Shown here piece after piece: positions 11,078 through 21,427 of a stretch of DNA of 64,000 bases. Source of the DNA: Glebionis coronaria (Eukaryota > Streptophyta > Magnoliopsida > Asterales > Asteraceae); the NCBI GenBank assembly GCA_025667525.1, contig CM046876.1, positions 477,110,557 through 477,174,556 of the forward strand, read 5' to 3'. Under the pieces are notes generated by a model, which worked only from the letters and a program-made list of their open reading frames with translations, did not search any database and was not told the DNA's origin. Within the stretch, counting starts at the first letter, position 1. Each line of letters starts with the position of its first letter. Made by a program: the position numbers and the translations under genes.

Positions 11078-14000
11078 TCATTTTGAGCTAGCTCGATGGT
11101 CCCATATGGAAAAAACTTGAGTCACGGTGAATGGACCGGACCAACAGGATTTCAACTTACCGGAAAATATTTTCAATCGTGAGTTAAAAAGCAACACTTG
11201 ATCTCCAATGTTAAAAACTCGGTTTTTAATTTTTGAATCATGAAACTTTTTAGTCTTTTCTTTATAAATCAATGAATTTTCATAAGCAATATCCCTTAAT
11301 TCATCCAATTCATTTAATTGCATTTTCTGGTGTTTTCCCGCGGTCTCCATATCATTATTACAATGCTTAAGGGCCCAATAAGCTTTGTGTTCAAGTTCAA
11401 TTGGCAAGTGACAATTCTTCCCATACACAAGCTTATAAGTAGTGCACCTGATGGGCGTCTTATGGGCGGTCCTAAAGGCCCATAAATCATCGTTCAACTT
11501 ATCCGACCAAGATTGTCGGTTTTCCCCAATAGATCTCTCCAAGATCCTCTTTAAAGCTCGGTTTGAAACCTCGACTTGCCCACTAGTTTGTGGGTGATAA
11601 GCCATAGAAAGCCGATGTGTAACCCTATATTTCCTTAGGACCCTTTCGAATTGGTCGTTACAAAAATGGGGTTTCACGATCGCTTATGATCGCACGAGGG
11701 GTTCCAAACCGAGAAAACAAGCTTTTCAAAAACTTGACTACCACACGAGCATCGTTGGTGGGCAAAGCCTTAGCTTTCACCCACTTAGATAGGTAGTCAA
11801 CGGCGACAAGGATGTACTTATTACCACGAGATGATGGGAACGACCCCATAAAGTCAATGTCCCAAACGTCAAAGATCTCACACACTTGGATGATATTTTG
11901 TGGAATTTCATCGTTTTGTGAGGCTTTTCCTTGTCGTTGGCATGAGTCGCATGACTCCACAAGTGCATGTGCATCTCGGTAAATAGTAGGCCAAAAGAAA
12001 CCGGCATCAAAAACCTTCTTAGCCGTGAGATTAGCACCGTGGTGACCACCCGTGGGTCCCTCGTAACAAGATCTAAGGATGTTAGAAGCTTCGGTGCCAA
12101 AGACACAACGTCGAATAATTTGATCCGCACAAGTTCGAAACAAGTAAGGGTCGTTCCAAAATAGAACTTGACGTCACGAAAGAATTTTCGTTTTTCTTGA
12201 GTCGTCATACCCTTGATGATGAAGTTGCCCGCATGGTAATTTGCGATGCCCGCAAACCATGGGGTAGAAGAATCAAGCTTAGAATTCACTACACCAAGTG
12301 TCTCGAGCGGAAATGTTTCAGTGATTTCCTTGGGCTCGTAAACACTTTGGTGAGGATCTTCCAAACGAGAAAGATGATCGGCCGCTAGATTCTCGGCTCC
12401 TTTTTTGTCAACGATTTTGTGATCAAATTCTTGAAGGAGGAGAATCCAACGAAGTAATCTTGGCTTTGCATCTTGTTTAGCCGTAAGATACTTGATAGCC
12501 GAATGATCCGTATACACTTTGCATTTAGTCAAGACGAGATAAGGTCGGAATTTCTCAAATGCATACACCACGTCAAGGAACTCCTTTTCCGTTGTAGTGT
12601 ATTTTAGTTGAGCCTCAGACATCGTCTTGCTAGCATAGTGAATAGACAAGCAGTGTTTTTCATGACGTTGCCCCAATACGGCCCCAATAGCGTAGTCACT
12701 AGAGTCACACATGAGCTCAAAGGGGAGGTTCCAATTGGGAGAAACAAGAATGGGAGCTTCGGTAAGTTTCCTCTTAAGGATTTCAAAGGCTCATACACAA
12801 TCTTCGTCAAAGACAAAACATACATCTTTTTCAAGGAGATGTGTAATAGGTCGAGAGATCTTTGAAAAATCCTTGATGAATCGACGATAAAAGCCCGCGT
12901 GGCCTAGGAAACTCCTAACTCCCTTAACGGTTTTGGGATGAGGTAATTTGGCGATGACGTCCACCTTAGCTTGATCTACCTCAATCCCCGCTTTCGAAAC
13001 CTTGTGCCCTAAGACGATTCCACTTTTTACCATAAAATGACATTTTTACCAATTAAGCACAAGGTTGGTTTCCTCACAATGTTTTAGCATTCTCTCAAGA
13101 TTCGACAAACACGAAGTGAATGAGTTACCAAACACGGAAAAGTCATCCATGAAGACTTCCATCGTCTTCTCGATCATATCATGAAAAATAGCCATCATGC
13201 TCCTTTGAAAGGTTCCTGGTGCATTGCAAAGTCCGAATGGCATTCTACGATAGGCAAACGTTCCATATGGACACGTAAACGTAGTTTTTTTCTTGATCAC
13301 GAGGATCGATGGGGATTTGGAAGTAACCGGAAAAACCATCTAAAAAGCAATAGAAATCGTTTCCTGCAAGACGCTCTAACATTTGGTCCATGAAGGGCAA
13401 GGGAAATGGTCTTTACGAGTGGCGTCATTCAACTTACGATAGTCGATGCACACTCTCCATCCGGTCACGTGTCTAGTTGGAATTAACTCGTTGGCATCAT
13501 TTGGCACAACGATCATTCCTCCTTTTTTAGGGACACAATGAATAGGACTCACCCAAGGGCTATCGGAAATAGGGTAAATCATTCCCGCGTCAAGGAGTTT
13601 TAGGACTTCTTTTTGATGACGTCGTGAATTTTGGGGTTCACCCTCCTTTGACATTGGATTGCGGGTTTGTAATACTCATCCTTTAAGATTTTGTGGGTAC
13701 AAAATTTGGGATCAATCCCCCTAATGTCGGATAACTTCCACGCAATTGCCCCTTTGTGATCCTTTAGAACATCGACAAGTGCGGTTTTTTCATCATCCGA
13801 AAGATCTTTCGCAATAATAACCGGCAACTTGTCGTCCTCCTCCAAAAATACATATTCAAGGCGAGGAGGTAAATCTTTCAACTCGAGGATAGGTGGCTCC
13901 TCAATTGAAGATTTGGGCTCGATACTCATAACCTCCTCGGGTGGAGGGAATGGGAAATCGTTAAGAAAATCCTTGATAATCGAGAAGTCCTCATCATTGT

Positions 14001-14194
14001 CGAGGTCTTCGTCACAAGTACGCGGAACATCGAATTCTTCCAACGTAAAACCACCACCTTCAAATGGAGTGAAGGTTGGTGTCTATTTATCAAGAATGGG
14101 ATCTAACATAGCGGGATTGCCACTATTTTCATCATCACCAAAACCTAAAACTTCTTATGAAAATTCCTCGCAAACAACGTCGATCATATCAACG
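11078..14194 (-). pseudogene. Gypsy-2 pol: RT, RNase H, integrase (broken)
   Basis: Athila/Tat-type polymerase on the minus strand. RT runs from about 14043 to 12850: YKPAIQCQRRVNP entry, CIDYRKLNDATRKDHFP, FAYRRMPFGLCNAPGTFQ, then the catalytic box FMDDFSVFG. RNase H follows ([33 protein letters not shown]) to about 12370. Integrase (12143-11078) has the HHCC zinc region (CDSCQRQGK), the catalytic DIDFMG, ISDRE and YHPQTSGQ segments and a short C-terminus. Frameshifts occur near 13640, 13380, 13040, 12150 and 11670, and in-frame stops near 14157, 14088 and 12792, so it cannot be expressed. Upstream coding sequence is cut at the AGGTT target site of Gypsy-3; protease and gag are not seen. Confidence 0.85.
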
Positions 14195-14199
14195 AGGTT
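14195..14199. repeat. Target duplication AGGTT, left copy (Gypsy-3)
   Basis: AGGTT directly abuts the left LTR end and recurs at 23113-23117 directly after the right LTR. It shows that Gypsy-3 inserted as one unit into pre-existing Gypsy-2 DNA. Confidence 0.85.
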
Positions 14200-15896
14200 T
14201 AATAACTAGATTTTACTTAGTTATAAAAGTTCGTTGAATGTGTCTAATCGAATTGACTATTGGTTTAAGTGCGACTCAGTCGTTCTTGGTGGAATATAAA
14301 GGGTAAAAGTTATCTATTCTAAACTAAAGTAAAACGAAAATTAAAATGTAAATGAAAATGTAAATGCCGTAAAGTAAAAGTGGAAGCTTGAAATTTAATA
14401 CTAAAAATTAATACTTAAAAAGTAAATGACGTAAAATTAAAAACTTTAAAAAGTAAATCTTGGAAACTTAATAAAATGCAAACTTAAAAATAATTCTAAG
14501 TTAAGACAATTAAAACAAAACTAAGTAAAAATGGCGGGAAAAATAAAATTGGAAATTAAACCAAAAGAAAGTAAATATGGTGTAAAACTGAAACCCATCG
14601 GAATGTAATCGGAATCCCGTCGGAATATGTCAATCGGAATGACTAAAAAGGAAAATGATCAGAATACTAGAAAGAAATCCTATCGGAATGTAGTGAAAAG
14701 AAAGGTATCGGAATGTTGAATCTCAAAGATATCAGAATATACAAATCACATCCGTCGGAATCCCAATCGGAATCCTTGTCTGAATACAAAATCCTTTTCT
14801 GATCCTGTGATCGGAATAATAGGGTCTAATCGGAATACTCTCAAAAACACCCTCGTCGGAATGTTTGGTCGGAAAAGGGTTTCCCCTTTTTGAGGGAATT
14901 AGATTCGTAATAAGCTAAACACATAAGCTATCTTTAATAAGCGCTAATAGAAACTTAAACCACTTTTTAAAAGAAATAACTAAATAAGCAAGAATAAAAA
15001 CTTTTCAAAACTATAAATAAGCAAAACTTTGAAATAAAACTTTAATAAAACTAGACTTTTAAGAAAAATGAAAAGTAAATAAGCTAAATACAAAATAAGC
15101 CAATAAGCATGTCAAGCTCAAAGCTCAATTTGTATTAAAACTTATAGATGAACAAAAAGATAAACTTTTTAATCAAATAAACATTAAGATGAAATAAAAT
15201 CAAAGATTAACGTGAATAAAAAATAAACAAAATCAAGAAAGGTAGAAAAAGATGAAGATTTAAACAAGATTAAGCTATCAAAAGTAAAGATTAGATTAAA
15301 ACTAGAAAGGAAGATAAAAGATAAAAGATGAAGTGCTAGTGAGAGAAAGTTAAACACTTTCTCTCTCTAAAAATTAAAGCTACCAAATGAAAAATGAATA
15401 CTAACTAATAACTAACTACACCCTCCTAATGTGTCATTAGGAGGGTATATATAGGAAGTGGGGAGTGCATGTGTTGCTTCCTTCTTTCTTTCACTTTCTC
15501 GTCTCGACTTGATTTAAATTCTTTGTCTTTCTCGACGTCGTCTCGGGATTTGTCGATATAAATTGAACTTGTCTTATAATTTCTTCAATAATTAGACTTG
15601 AGTTCTTCGACTTCATTAAACTTTCGTCTTTAGACTTTTTCTTCGATAAATCTTCAGAATAGGCCTTGGACTTCCGTTCTTTTTGCACTCTTGATCTTTT
15701 GACTTCGTCTTTTCTCGTTTTCATCGATAAAAGCCCATGAAAGCCCGTGTTTTCTTCCTTCTTCATCCTTTGGTCCTAAAATACAATAAAAACACAAACC
15801 ACGCATAATTCTGACATTTACGACATAAAATACACGTTTTGGCTTGGTTATTATTATAATTAAGTGGTAACAGGATGGGTGTTTTCACACCTATCA
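14200..15896 (-). repeat. 3' LTR of Gypsy-3
   Basis: It is 1.7 kb, matching 21428-23112 throughout with many substitutions and small indels, so the insertion is not recent. In sense order it has a terminal hairpin (GATAGGTGT with ACACCCATC), TATA box 15446-15453 with an adjoining palindrome 15421-15445, a GAGAGAAAGT/ACTTTCTCTC hairpin near 15338-15362, a cluster of GCTTATT motifs (14909-15111), and an array of ATTCCGA motifs (14597-14875). Confidence 0.9.
15421..15453 (-). promoter_or_regulatory. Core promoter: TATATATA with adjoining palindrome (Gypsy-3 3' LTR)
   Basis: TATATATA (15446-15453) is followed at once, in the sense direction, by a perfect 10-bp inverted repeat (CCCTCCTAAT, 15421-15430, with ATTAGGAGGG, 15436-15445; loop GTGTC). 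The same module is in the other LTR at 22642-22674 and, in slightly different sequence, in Copia-R at 58909-58941. Confidence 0.6.
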
Positions 15897-17939
15897 AATC
15901 CCCTACACTTGACCATTGCAATGCCCTCATGCAATGCATTAATTGCAAAGCAAGATTTACATTTTCCATCATAATCAATCCACCTTGGCCTTTATTAAAG
16001 AGACAAAATATTTGAAGGAATAAAACAAGTAAAAAGATCAAAAACTTACCTTAGGGTTTTGGAATGTCATGAATGTTTATCACCCTCAAGTTTCATGTTC
16101 CCCATACCAAGCTTAAAAACGAGATCATTGTTATTATAAGTTAGTACACTATCAATCACTCATGTGCCCCAATTATTCACTTAGACTCCCTTATTCCTAG
16201 GTGTATCTCTTATATTTTATTGTTGTCATGAATGATCACGAGGATGCATTTTTGACTTATTTTGATAGTTATTTAGGCCGAAAATAAAGTAGGACGATTT
16301 AATCAATAGTTAGCTAAAGGACAAAATCTTTTAAAACTGCTTCTCGAGACCTCATAAAGTTCATATCTTGGCATAACTCGCTTCACGATTTGAGACCTTT
16401 CTCGGACCGATATTTGGCAGTGACTTCATACTTCAAATCTTGAGAGACGTTCATGAAATAATGGTCTTCCCTTCATAATAGGAATTTCTTCACTTGAACT
16501 TTTTGAGAGATTCTTCATATTTGGACCACGACTTCTTCATTTTTCTCCAATCTTTATTTGGGATTTTGATATACAACGATCCGCCTCCTTTTAGGACTTG
16601 GATCTATTTATCCTCATACCTTGTTAGGGCCTTTTTGGATAGACTTCTCCATGATCTTTAGGGGAGTATTTGCTTTTCGTCGTGTGTCTTGATCCTTCAT
16701 ATTGATTTTTGATAAATGATTCTTCACATCACTTTGGATCTTTAGCAACAAAATGTAGCCCTCATGCCTTGTTAGGACCTTTTCGGACTCGCCAATCTTC
16801 GCATCCCGCTTCAATAAGTTATGCCTTGGCTATGAACTCTAGTTAATACTGAGCAACTTATAAACGATCTTGGGCTAGAAGCTAAGTAACTTTTTAAATT
16901 GTACAACCTTATTTATTGCAATTAAATTTATTAGCAAGCGATGGGAGAAAAAGCTTATAATCAACTCACATAAATTCATGAAAGAATACCAAACTTATAA
17001 CTGACTCTATCATCTATCGTTCTCCATAATTTAAAATCTCAAGGAATGAGACTCGTGGATGCTTAGCCTATTAAATCAAAGTTTTGGGTTTTCAAGTCAT
17101 CTATAGGATCTTGCAACTTCTTAGAATTTTTCAAGTTTAGAATTCGCATTTTAAAGTTCCCTTGATAAACGACTTTCTAGGATCAATTATAGGAACTTGC
17201 GAAAAGTTCTTGTTCTTAACCCGTAAGAGTTAAGACTTTCGCGTTTTAAAGTTCCTTATATAAAAGCCTAGCAAAACTTTACTTAAACACGTTAAGGATA
17301 CTAGCTAGAGTAAACTTAGATAAGTAAACTCGGGTTGAGTCAAAAGATTCATGACGTTGAAAAGTTAAAACCACTTTATTAAAAATTTATTCTAACAGAG
17401 AAAGTAAATAACGATAACAAAGGAAAAACTACTAGGCCAAAATAGATTAAAAATTTTGAAAAATGTCAAAAAAATAAATTTTCCGGTTAAACTGAAGACA
17501 AATACAAGGAAAAGCCCACTTAACTTCGATAGAAGTCCCCCCCTACACTTAATATAAACATTTTCCTTAATGTTTAAGCATGTAGAAGTAAACTCCCCTA
17601 CACTTAGGACATTGTGCACTTTGTTTAAATCTTGCTAAGGAAAAGACAACTAAAGTGATTCCTGTTTTACTATTGAAGAATATAAAATAGAGAATCAAAA
17701 GAGTTTAGGATAGAACCGGGAAGACGGGTACACGGAATCACGGGTCGTCAAAAGTCATCAAGAATGTATCTTTGAAAGCTCGAATCCCTACACATGATAA
17801 GAAAGAAAACAACAAACACATACGAGGGTCTTCCCCTACACTTATTATAAAAAACGGATAAAAAGGATAGATACTGCGGGTTGCCTCCCGAGAAGCGCTT
17901 GTTTTTGTTAACCGAGTCGTGAACCTGACTCGACCTTGA
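15897..17939 (-). mobile_element. Gypsy-3 3' non-coding region
   Basis: About 2 kb with no supported gene. It holds the polypurine tract (AGTGTAGGGGATT, sense, next to 15897), a block at 16115-16262 conserved with Gypsy-2 and with the relic at the left edge, a second conserved block at 17040-17290, and an internal G-tract plus hairpin at 17537-17576. Short open frames here are not supported by codon pattern or similarity. Confidence 0.75.
17537..17576 (-). other. Internal polypurine tract with palindrome (Gypsy-3)
   Basis: Seven G on the minus strand (17537-17543) with the perfect inverted repeat TAAACATT/AATGTTTA (17555-17576) just before it in the sense direction. It is the counterpart of 10531-10570 in Gypsy-2, with different bases but the same stem. 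Confidence 0.5.
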
Positions 17940-19400
17940 TTAGCATGGAAAGAAGCTTGAAACACATCCACCGGGATTAAATACATGGTTTTCATCCATC
18001 AAGTAGCACAAGCTTAAGGCGAACAAGGCAAGCCAAAGAAGAGTAGGCAAGGTTCCCTTAAGTAATTGTTGAGCACGGTGGTAGAGAATGTGATGAAGTG
18101 CAAGCATATCTCCATTGTTTCCAAAAATCTTTCCTTTTATTTCATCAGATGGATACTGAGATGGCTTGAAAATTCCAATACCGGGATCGAACACCTTTTC
18201 CTTTAAGGGAAAATAACACTCAGGCTCAGTAGACCTTGAAGAGGATCCGCTCATAAATCTCACAATCTCATCCTCAGAAGGTGGATAAAGAGGTGTCAAG
18301 ACATAAGTACTGCGGATATCGGTGTCTTTCGGCTTCTTCTCCTTTGAAATGGGTTTCTTCATATCCAAAGGAGGATAAAGACCATAATTAAAGTCCAAAG
18401 GAGGAGAATCACTCTCATTTGGGAAGTAGGTATTGAGAAAAGTAGCAAAATCTTCCTTAAATAAGTAATTGTCCAAAGTATCAATAGTGTTTGGTGGAGG
18501 ATCTTTATCAAAAGTAGGAGTAAGGTCATTATGAGAAGAATCACTCGAGAGAGTATCGACATCATCAAAATCATCATAAGTGGGCATGTCTGGATATTCT
18601 GAATCAAAAGCAGCAGAATCATCCCCATCGGAACTAGAATCATCATCATAATCATCATAGATCGGTGGAGGATCATAAATTGGTGGGGGATCCACATTGG
18701 GGAGAGAATCATCAAAATCATCCACATCGTCTTGAAAAAGTGGATTGTCATGGGAAGACTCGAAAAGAGGATTATCATATACAACAAATTCATCAAGCTT
18801 AAAACTTTCCAAAGTAGGAGTAAGCTCTTCTTGAAGCACATTAATCATTTTCGCCGATTCTTTCCCATTTGTCTTACTTGTAATCTTCCCCATCTTAAAA
18901 ACTTGAGCATCATTCCCGACCCTTAAGATTAATTCACCTTCGGCAACATCGACTAGAGCTTTTCCGGTTCTCAAAAATGGTCGTCCAAGTATTAACGGAA
19001 TACGAGGGTCCATTTCATAATCAACAACAACAAAATCGACCGGAAAAGTGAAGGTACCAACTTAAATAAACACATCTTTGGCAATGCCAACGGGGTAAGC
19101 GAGAGTGCGATTTTCTAGCTCCAGAGTCATCTTTGTCGGTGTAAGGTCGGGTAATGATAACTTTTTCCAAACACTTAAAGGCATCAGATTTATACTTGCC
19201 CCGAGATCAGCTAAGGCAGTAAATTCTTCGGTTTTGTTGAAAATACAAGGCAACACAAAACGACCGGGATCTCCAAGTTTTTCCGGAAGTTCTTTAAGAA
19301 TAACTGCAGAACAGTTTTCATTTAGGCGTGTGTTGACAAACTCAGCCATCTTTTCCTTCTTATTAAGCAATTCCTTGAATGCTTTGACGAATTTCGGCAT
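17940..19400 (-). pseudogene. Gypsy-3 protease plus acidic domain
   Basis: Retroviral-type aspartic protease: the active-site segment ADLGASINLMP (about 19235-19200) and the second conserved block PLILGRPFL (about 19000) are clear. After the protease, about 250 residues are extremely acidic and proline-rich (repeats such as VDPPPIYDPPPIYD and runs of D and S), followed by a short hydrophobic stretch (LLWLALFALSLCYL) near the end. RT should follow in an autonomous element but is absent. A TAA at 19062-19064, most simply a CAA changed by C-to-T, splits the frame, and a one-base deletion near 19402 separates it from gag. The function of the acidic part is unknown. Confidence 0.8.
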
Positions 19401-19495
19401 TTGGACAATGCTTCAACGAGGCTAATGTTGAATTTCATTTGAGAGATCATCTTCATAAAAGAAGTGACTTGAGCATCCTCTGTAGTAAGCAATTT

Positions 19496-21208
19496 TCACT
19501 TGTCTAACCGAGAAGGATAAGGGATGTTGGGTTTAGGTGGTGTAGGTGTAGAAGGTGAAGGTGTAGCAGGTACAGGTTGGGATGTTGAGGGTTGAGAAGT
19601 AGAAGGTTTAGAGGTGGTAGGTGGGGTTGGTGGAGGGCTTTGCTTGGGTACTTCTTCAGTAATAGGTGGAGATGGTAATGGAGAACTAGTACTAGGTGTG
19701 GAAGTAGGAGGGATAAATGGAGGTGGAGGAGGTGTAGATGGAGTAACGGGAGGAGGGGTAGAAGGTCCTACTAGAGTTGCTCCACTTCGGGTAGTAATAG
19801 CACTCACATTCGCTCTAGGGTTTGTTTCGGTTGTAGAAGGAAGAGCACCTTGGGGCCGAAGGGTTTGTAATATTTGAACGAATTTCCTATCCGTGGACTC
19901 TTGAATTTGTCTAGTAGATTCTTGCATTGCTTGCATGATTTTCTCATGTTCACTCAGTTTTTGCAAAACCAAGTCCATTGGCGGATGAGTTAAATTGAAC
20001 CCTTGTTGTTGAAAACCTTGGTTTAGGTATTGGTTATAAGGTGGAAAACCTTGAGGATTGAAACCTTGGTTTGGGAAGCCTTGGTTTTGCATGTGATAGT
20101 TTCCCTGGTTTGCATTGGAGCCCCTCACATTGGCATTACCTTGAAAATTAGCTCTTGGCGGCCCTTGGTTGTTTTGGTTAGGTTGTGGTGGTCTTTGTTG
20201 AAAACCGGGTGGAGCCAACTAATTTGTCGAGTTGTAAGACAAGTGATTAACATCGACATTAGGCTTGAAATGAACTCTCTCGGTGTTGTTGTAAGCATAC
20301 ACTTCCCCGTGAGATTGATCATAAGCTTTATCACAATTAGCATAAGAGTGTGGCCCACCACAAGTTTCACAAGTGATATTAAGAGCATTGTTGTTTTTGG
20401 CATTGTTAACGGCTTGTAAAGCAAGTGCTTCAACAACCGTAGTAAGCTTATCAAGTCTCCTTTCGGTGTCACTAGTGCTAGCACTAGCCACATTAGCCCG
20501 AACACTTTTGGTTTGCACTTTAGATTTATCCTCAATAATATCCCATGCGGCATTAAAAGACCTAACCAAAATATTACCCCCCGAGGCACTATTTAGTGAG
20601 TCTTGGTCATTCATGCTTAAACCATTGTAAAAAGTATTAATTTGATGCACTTTTGTAAAACCATGTTGTGGACACTTTCTTAAAAGTTCCTTAACACGGT
20701 CCCAAGATTCACTAAATGTCTCACTGTACTTTTGTTCAAAGTTAATGATTTCATTCCGCAAAGCGGTAGTACGTGAGGGTGGGAAAAAGTAGTTGATGAA
20801 TTTGGTCTCTAAATCCGACCACGTAAGAATACTTTGTGGCGGTTCCTTATCAAGCCAATGCCGGGCTTGTCCCTCTAAGGAGAAAGGAAAAAGTTGCAAT
20901 CAAATTACCTCTTGTGAAACCCCATTAAATTTGACCGTATTAGTGAGTTGGAGAAACCTTTTGATATGGTCATGAGGATCATCAAGTGTACGCCCCAAGA
21001 ATGGTTGAGCAGAGACCATTTGAATGAAGCCGAATTTGAGCTCAAAGTTGTTGGCTCCAATCTCGGGTATGACAATAGCATCGGTGTTACCCTCTACGTG
21101 CGATTGCAAAAGCTCGATCGTTGGTCGATTGTCCATGGTGACAATAGGTTGAGTTATGACTTCGGCTTGAATTTCTTTCTTCTTACGAGCACGGGTACGC
21201 ATACACAC
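19496..21208 (-). pseudogene. Gypsy-3 gag (interrupted by stops)
   Basis: One reading frame of about 570 codons broken by stops. The N-terminal part is basic (RTRARKKK), then comes the capsid-like region typical of plant Gypsy gag (PFLGRTLDDPHDHIKRFLQL, PFSLEGQARHWLDKEP, TWSDLETKFINYFFP), a CETCGGPHSYANC zinc knuckle (CX2CX4HX4C), and a long glutamine/asparagine- then proline/serine/threonine-rich tail. Stops are at 20900-20902 (TGA where CGA is expected) and 20219-20221 (TAG where CAG is expected), plus the terminal TGA at 19496. These are single C-to-T changes on the sense strand. It would package the RNA of the element if repaired in other copies. Confidence 0.85.
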
Positions 21209-21410
21209 CTACAAAAAGAAAAGAAAGATAGACAAGAAATATTTTTGGTTTTTTATGTTTTTCTATTTTTTTGGATATTTTGAAAATTTTATATTTTTAG
21301 GATTTTTGAAATTTTTTGAAAATTAGACAAGAAAAATAATGTTCAAGAGTGAACGGATCCCAAAATCCAACGCGTCTCTCACTAAAAACCGTTAGTCTTC
21401 ACGAAAAGAG

Positions 21411-21425
21411 CCGGCAACGGCGCCA
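21411..21425 (-). other. Primer binding site, tRNA-Asp type (Gypsy-3)
   Basis: On the sense strand TGGCGCCGTTGCCGG lies two bases after the end of the 5' LTR. It is complementary to the 3' end of plant tRNA-Asp over 15 bases. Athila/Tat-group Gypsy elements commonly use this primer. Confidence 0.85.
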
Positions 21426-21427
21426 TT

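Noticed and set aside
15763..16041. An env-like protein of Gypsy-3
   Set aside because: The short frame overlaps the LTR edge and the polypurine tract, and no membrane-protein pattern beyond one short hydrophobic stretch is seen.
19614..19877. Glycine-rich open frame on the plus strand
   Set aside because: It is the complement of the proline-rich tail of Gypsy-3 gag.
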